Source: JANNOG01 sp050329415 (GTDB lineage Bacteria > Actinomycetota > Actinomycetes > Actinomycetales > JBBAYJ01). Taken from it: 18,528 bases of DNA. The position numbers and the translations under genes are program-made. The stretch covers positions 1-18,528 of the forward strand of contig JBHJOS010000052.1 in NCBI GenBank assembly GCA_050329415.1, written 5' to 3'. Shown one piece after another: positions 15,038-18,528 of this stretch (within the stretch, counting starts at the first letter, position 1; each line of letters begins with the position of its first letter). The notes under the pieces were generated by a model. The model saw nothing but the letters and a program-made list of their open reading frames with translations, was not told the origin of the DNA and made no database searches.

Positions 15038-18000
15038 ATGGACAGCCAACGCGTCCACCTGCGCAGCACAGTCGTCCTGACCCAGGCCCTGTTCGATCAG
15101 CTGCCCCCGGCCAACCCGGAGTCCGAGGCTGAGGTCACTCAACGGGTCCGGATCGTCGGCAACACGATCCGGGTCAACGAGGCCTCCGTCCGCGGCCACC
15201 ACGTGATCCTGGTTGCCGACACCGTCACGGACGGGTCCGCGGGCACCGCCGGGATCACCAGCTCGCTGGCCGACGCCACCGCAGGCCCGCAGCAGAACGG
15301 CCGCGCGGGCCACCCGATGACGGTCGTCGCCGGGAAGCTGCTCGGCGGGGCGGGCGCCTCCGTCGGGCAGCGGGGCGGTGAGGGCAAGAAGGGCCGGGAC
15401 GGGGTGGAGATGCCGCCCATCGAGGAGCCGCCACCGGAGGACCCCTTCCCGCAGGGACCGCCGGGTCTGACCGGACGTGACGGCGAGGACGGCGGCCGCG
15501 GCTCGGACGGCGGTCCGGGCGGCCCGGTGACGGTCGTCGTGATGACGCCCTCGCCCCAGACCGCCCGATGGTTCGGCAAGGGCGGAGCACCCGGCAAGGG
15601 CGGCGACGGCGGCGATCCGGAGGTGTTCCCCCCTCATATCGGGATCTCCGGTGAGCCCGGGGCCGAGGGGCCACCCGGCGATCCCGGGCCGGACGTCGCC
15701 GCCACGGTGCGGGTGGTCGACGGGCAGACCTTCCGCGCAGAGGTGTCGGCCACACTCGTCGGCGGCCCGGCCGCGGACTGGGTGCGGTTGCGGCAGGCGC
15801 TCGCCGAGGAGGAGTTCCGTCGTGGCGACCTGGTCACTGCCCTGACCGAGTTCGACGGTGCAGCGTTTCTCAACCCGTTCGAGCCGGCGCTGTCCGACCT
15901 GCTGCCCGAGTTCATCCGCGACAACCGGACCATGACCGGGGTCGCCCGGGACCAGGAGCTCGTGCCGGACGTGGCGCACCATGCCCGCGAGTACCGCGCC
16001 GCGGCGGGCGACCTGCGCCAGGCCGTCGTCTCGGCGGGTTCGATCCTGGCGGGTGACACCGATGCCACCGCGGTGAGGATCAAGGGTCGGCTCGACGAGC
16101 TGGTCCGTCCGGGCGGTCTGCTCGATGACCAGATCAGCGACCTCGGGACGTCGGTGCGGCTGGGGCTGGAGGCGCTCGCCCTGCTCACGCCACGTACCCG
16201 CGACACGGTGGACCGGCTGAACGCCGTCCTGGACGGCCCGTCCGTCAGCCCCATAATCACCACGGCCGGCCCCGGTGGGATCCCGCTCGACGCCCATGCC
16301 GTCGCCGAGGCGCTCGCCGGGGTGCTGGGGGCAGGTGACACCACGGCGGTGGCGGCGCCACCACCCGACACCCTGCTGATCGTCACCGACGACGGCCAGC
16401 CGCCTGAGGTGGACTTCCGGCCCTCGTCCGACGTCGTCACGCTGCTGCCGGCCAATCTCGAGCTGCTGGTTCACCGCTCCGTCCGAGACCGGCGCCAGAT
16501 CCCCCCGGCCCAGCTCGCGGCGATGACCGTCCGGGCCCGGGGACTGGCTGCTCTCGCACAGTGGGGCGCGGTGCGCACGGGCGCCGCCGACCCGGACGGC
16601 ACACCGGTCGCGGTCGACCTCGGGCGGGTCGCCGCCGACCTGCGCGCCGCAGCCGGGGCGCGGCCGGTGCTGGACCTCCTCGTGGAGCTGGCGGAGATCA
16701 CCCACGGCTGGCGGCTGGCCCGGTCTCGGATCGAGCAGCAGCTCGCGACGCGGGCCACCCTGCGGCTGCGCCGCGAGCTCGCGGCGCGCGCCCGCGACCG
16801 CTTCATCCCGGCCGACCCAGGCCCGAGCCGGCTGCTGCCGGGCCTGCGGGTCCTGCTGGACTGGCTGGCCTGGTACGGCGAGCGGGCCGACCGGGCCGCG
16901 GACGTCATCACCTTCGGCGTGACCCGACCGGCACCGGTGACCATCACCCGATTCCCGGTCCGCCCCCAGCTGACCGACGATCCGGCGGCCTTCCAGTCGC
17001 TGCTCTACTCGCCCGACTGGGCGCTGGAACTCGCCGAGGACTCACCGCAGGCGATCCCGACCACCAGTCTCGACGCCATCGCCAAGGGGCTTCTGGACAT
17101 CGACCATCGCGTGCTGCGCGACAGCTACCTGGAGCGTGGTTTCGGATTCGTGGGGAAGGAACCCTCGTCCTGCGAGGTGACCTTCACCAAGGCGGAGCGG
17201 CCGGATCTCTTCGCCCGGCTGAACGCCGTCGGCAACTTCTGGTTCGACGTCTCCCTCGCCGACCTGGCGGGCGAGACCGGCGAGAATCCCCAGGCCGAGG
17301 CGCGGGTCGTCGGCGCCTCCCTGACCGTCGGTTTCGACGGACCGGCCCCGCCCGGCTTCGGCATGTCGCTGGTGCACTACGGGCTGTCGGTCCAGCGTGA
17401 CCTCGCCGGGGGGCTGCACCGCCAGGTGATGCTGCCCACCGAGATCCTGATCGGCCTGGCCAGTTCGTGCGGGAGCGGCGACTGCGCGGAGGCTTCCGGA
17501 GAGACCCGGCTGACCGTGGGGCGGGAGATCGACTTCCCCTCGTACGGCCGCGGCGTCGCGGCGGGGTGGCTGGTGCGGGCGGCCAGCCTGGTGACGGACT
17601 TCTCCGAGGCGAGCACCGTCACCGTGCGGATCTACCACGAGGCGATGGCCCCGGACGACGCCGTGTCGCTGCGCTCGGTGAGCTTCGCCGGGGGTGCGCT
17701 GGTGGTCGGGTCCACGGTGCCGATCCGGGTCCGGCTCATCGCGGCCGCCCCGGCGGGTGGTGCCATGGTGTCCCTCACGTCCAGCGATCCGAGCGTCGTG
17801 CAGGTGCCCGGCGGGGTCGTGGTGCCGGCGGGCGCGACCGAGGCGACGGCACTGGCCACCGTCCTCAAGCCGACCGGCCCGCGGTTGCCGGTGCTGAGTG
17901 CGAGCACGAAGGACGGCGTCACCCGCACCGTGCGCGTGGCGGTGCCGGCCCCGGCGCGCGCCGTGATCACAGTCACCCGGCTGGTCACCGACCAGCCGGC

Positions 18001-18528
18001 CACCATCAACGCGCTCACGGTGCTGCCCGGCGTGGGCAAGGTCCCGGGCGAGGTGCTGGCCACCGTGGCCATGGCCTTGGCCGAGCCCGGCGAGCCGCAG
18101 CCGCCCGGCCTGCTCGTCGGGAGCGCCGCCGACGACCTGGCGGTGCGGCGGAAGGCGGCTCTCGGGGACCAGCCGCGGTCGGTGGCAGCCGACCTCGGGC
18201 GCGGCCGGCTCTACGTCATCAACAACAGTCGTGGTCCGGCGCACCTCGCCATGCTGGACGCGACCACGTTGCAGAAGCTCGCCGAGCAGCCGATCGGGAT
18301 GAGCGTCGACGTCGCGGTGGACGCCGCGGCAGGGCTGGTCTACGTCACCGAGTTCCAGACCGGGAGCCTGCGGGTGTTCTCCGCCGACGACCTGGCACCA
18401 CGGGCCACCCTCACCGACGACGAGGGCCGGCTTCGCAAGCCGCACGGCCTGGCCGTCGTCCCTGGTAGCGGGGGCGGCGCGGACATCTACATCGCGCGGG
18501 CCGTCCGGGGCGTGCCCGACGAGGACTC
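15038..18528 (+). CDS. Giant uncharacterised protein 3: collagen-like, helical, Ig-like and beta-propeller parts (3' end beyond window)
   Basis: An uninterrupted frame of at least 1163 codons from the ATG at 15038 (GGGAGG six bases upstream, 54 bp after gene 2) to the window edge, with no stop. In order: a beta-rich start (VRIVGNTIRVNEASVRGHHVILVADTV split by short turns, 1-60); glycine-rich collagen-like tracts (about 97-120, 140-162, 180-193 and 202-220, for example GEPGAEGPPGDPGP); a long helical region (about 240-640, with FRRGDLVTALTEFDGAAFLNP at its start); a beta-rich region (about 700-860, with a CGSGDC pair near 812); an Ig-like domain (about 879-941, VSLTSSDPSVVQVPGGVVVP); and YVTN/NHL-like propeller blades from about 1025 (GRLYVINNS, AGLVYVTEF, ADIYIARAV). 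No signal peptide. These parts suit adhesion or matrix roles, but that is inference. Confidence 0.88.
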   Translation, partial: MDSQRVHLRSTVVLTQALFDQLPPANPESEAEVTQRVRIVGNTIRVNEASVRGHHVILVADTVTDGSAGTAGITSSLADATAGPQQNGRAGHPMTVVAGKLLGGAGASVGQRGGEGKKGRDGVEMPPIEEPPPEDPFPQGPPGLTGRDGEDGGRGSDGGPGGPVTVVVMTPSPQTARWFGKGGAPGKGGDGGDPEVFPPHIGISGEPGAEGPPGDPGPDVAATVRVVDGQTFRAEVSATLVGGPAADWVRLRQALAEEEFRRGDLVTALTEFDGAAFLNPFEPALSDLLPEFIRDNRTMTGVARDQELVPDVAHHAREYRAAAGDLRQAVVSAGSILAGDTDATAVRIKGRLDELVRPGGLLDDQISDLGTSVRLGLEALALLTPRTRDTVDRLNAVLDGPSVSPIITTAGPGGIPLDAHAVAEALAGVLGAGDTTAVAAPPPDTLLIVTDDGQPPEVDFRPSSDVVTLLPANLELLVHRSVRDRRQIPPAQLAAMTVRARGLAALAQWGAVRTGAADPDGTPVAVDLGRVAADLRAAAGARPVLDLLVELAEITHGWRLARSRIEQQLATRATLRLRRELAARARDRFIPADPGPSRLLPGLRVLLDWLAWYGERADRAADVITFGVTRPAPVTITRFPVRPQLTDDPAAFQSLLYSPDWALELAEDSPQAIPTTSLDAIAKGLLDIDHRVLRDSYLERGFGFVGKEPSSCEVTFTKAERPDLFARLNAVGNFWFDVSLADLAGETGENPQAEARVVGASLTVGFDGPAPPGFGMSLVHYGLSVQRDLAGGLHRQVMLPTEILIGLASSCGSGDCAEASGETRLTVGREIDFPSYGRGVAAGWLVRAASLVTDFSEASTVTVRIYHEAMAPDDAVSLRSVSFAGGALVVGSTVPIRVRLIAAAPAGGAMVSLTSSDPSVVQVPGGVVVPAGATEATALATVLKPTGPRLPVLSASTKDGVTRTVRVAVPAPARAVITVTRLVTDQPATINALTVLPGVGKVPGEVLATVAMALAEPGEPQPPGLLVGSAADDLAVRRKAALGDQPRSVAADLGRGRLYVINNSRGPAHLAMLDATTLQKLAEQPIGMSVDVAVDAAAGLVYVTEFQTGSLRVFSADDLAPRATLTDDEGRLRKPHGLAVVPGSGGGADIYIARAVRGVPDED

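Noticed and set aside
15326..15700. Glycine-rich repeats as a CRISPR array or DNA tandem repeat
   Set aside because: The repetition is at the amino-acid level (Gly-x-y) with irregular DNA spacing; there is no constant repeat/spacer structure.
10985..16705. A 1906-codon open frame on the minus strand opposite the giant genes
   Set aside because: It is antisense to three well-supported plus-strand genes. Its protein is dominated by Arg, Gly, His, Asp and Val with no domain pattern, as expected when a very GC-rich gene is read in the complementary frame. The plus-strand frames have ribosome binding sites, tidy gene spacing and protein-like sequence.
17042..18445. A 467-codon minus-strand frame at the right edge
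   Set aside because: Antisense to the continuous giant gene 3 frame; Arg/Gly/His-rich with no recognisable domain.
8185..18528. Reading the giant operon as a phage tail, polyketide/peptide synthase or Tc-toxin locus
   Set aside because: No tail sheath, tube or baseplate motif, no carrier-protein or condensation motif, and no Rhs/TcC repeat pattern is visible in any of the three proteins.

Overview
The window reads as chromosomal DNA of a high-GC Gram-positive bacterium (Actinobacteria). The base composition is strongly GC-rich, there are many GTG starts, the genes show GTGA and ATGA stop/start overlaps, the tRNA gene encodes its own CCA, and the proteins are of actinomycete type (a BTAD protein, a large XRE regulator with a helical C-terminus, a LOG-like protein). 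I cannot name the genus.

Region 1 (44-5241) is a small integrated element or its remnant. An intact tRNA-Thr(CGT) gene at the left is followed by the C-terminal half of a tyrosine integrase reading towards it. The tRNA 3' part, from the anticodon loop to the CC of CCA, is repeated directly at 5197-5241 with one substitution and one inserted base. The pair looks like attL and attR and bounds about 5.1 kb. Inside is a minus-strand cluster (XRE regulator, GNAT acetyltransferase, possible small ORF, LOG-like protein). Divergent from it is a plus-strand pair: a small helical protein and a stand-alone BTAD-type protein resembling the C-terminal half of LysM-BTAD regulators carried by actinomycete integrative elements. 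No replication initiator, excisionase or FtsK-like transfer gene is seen and the integrase lacks its N-terminus, so the element is probably immobile.

Region 2 (5242-8184) starts with about 570 bp lacking a supportable gene. A perfect 34-bp palindrome then touches the start codon of a two-gene toxin-antitoxin-like module: an XRE-type HTH protein and an AbiEii/MenT-type nucleotidyltransferase. A class I SAM methyltransferase follows on the minus strand.

Region 3 (8185 to the window end) is the most interesting part: three very large co-directional genes (988 aa, 1268 aa and at least 1163 aa, the last running off the window) with gaps of 25 and 54 bp. The first two show motif strings I associate with large uncharacterised bacterial proteins (RTELWH, LSSLGAWLDLRGSW, LYPFGH and a terminal WDAYC motif in the first; a YxLRxRA strand, APKSSIQQAEWHG and an FVQLGLVRYQP block in the second). 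The third has a glycine-rich collagen-like N-terminal region, a long helical region, beta-rich and Ig-like parts, and the start of a YVTN/NHL-like beta-propeller. None has a visible signal peptide or membrane anchor. The gene order suggests one operon making a large multi-protein assembly or surface/matrix structure of unknown function; this is the best candidate for an undescribed system here.
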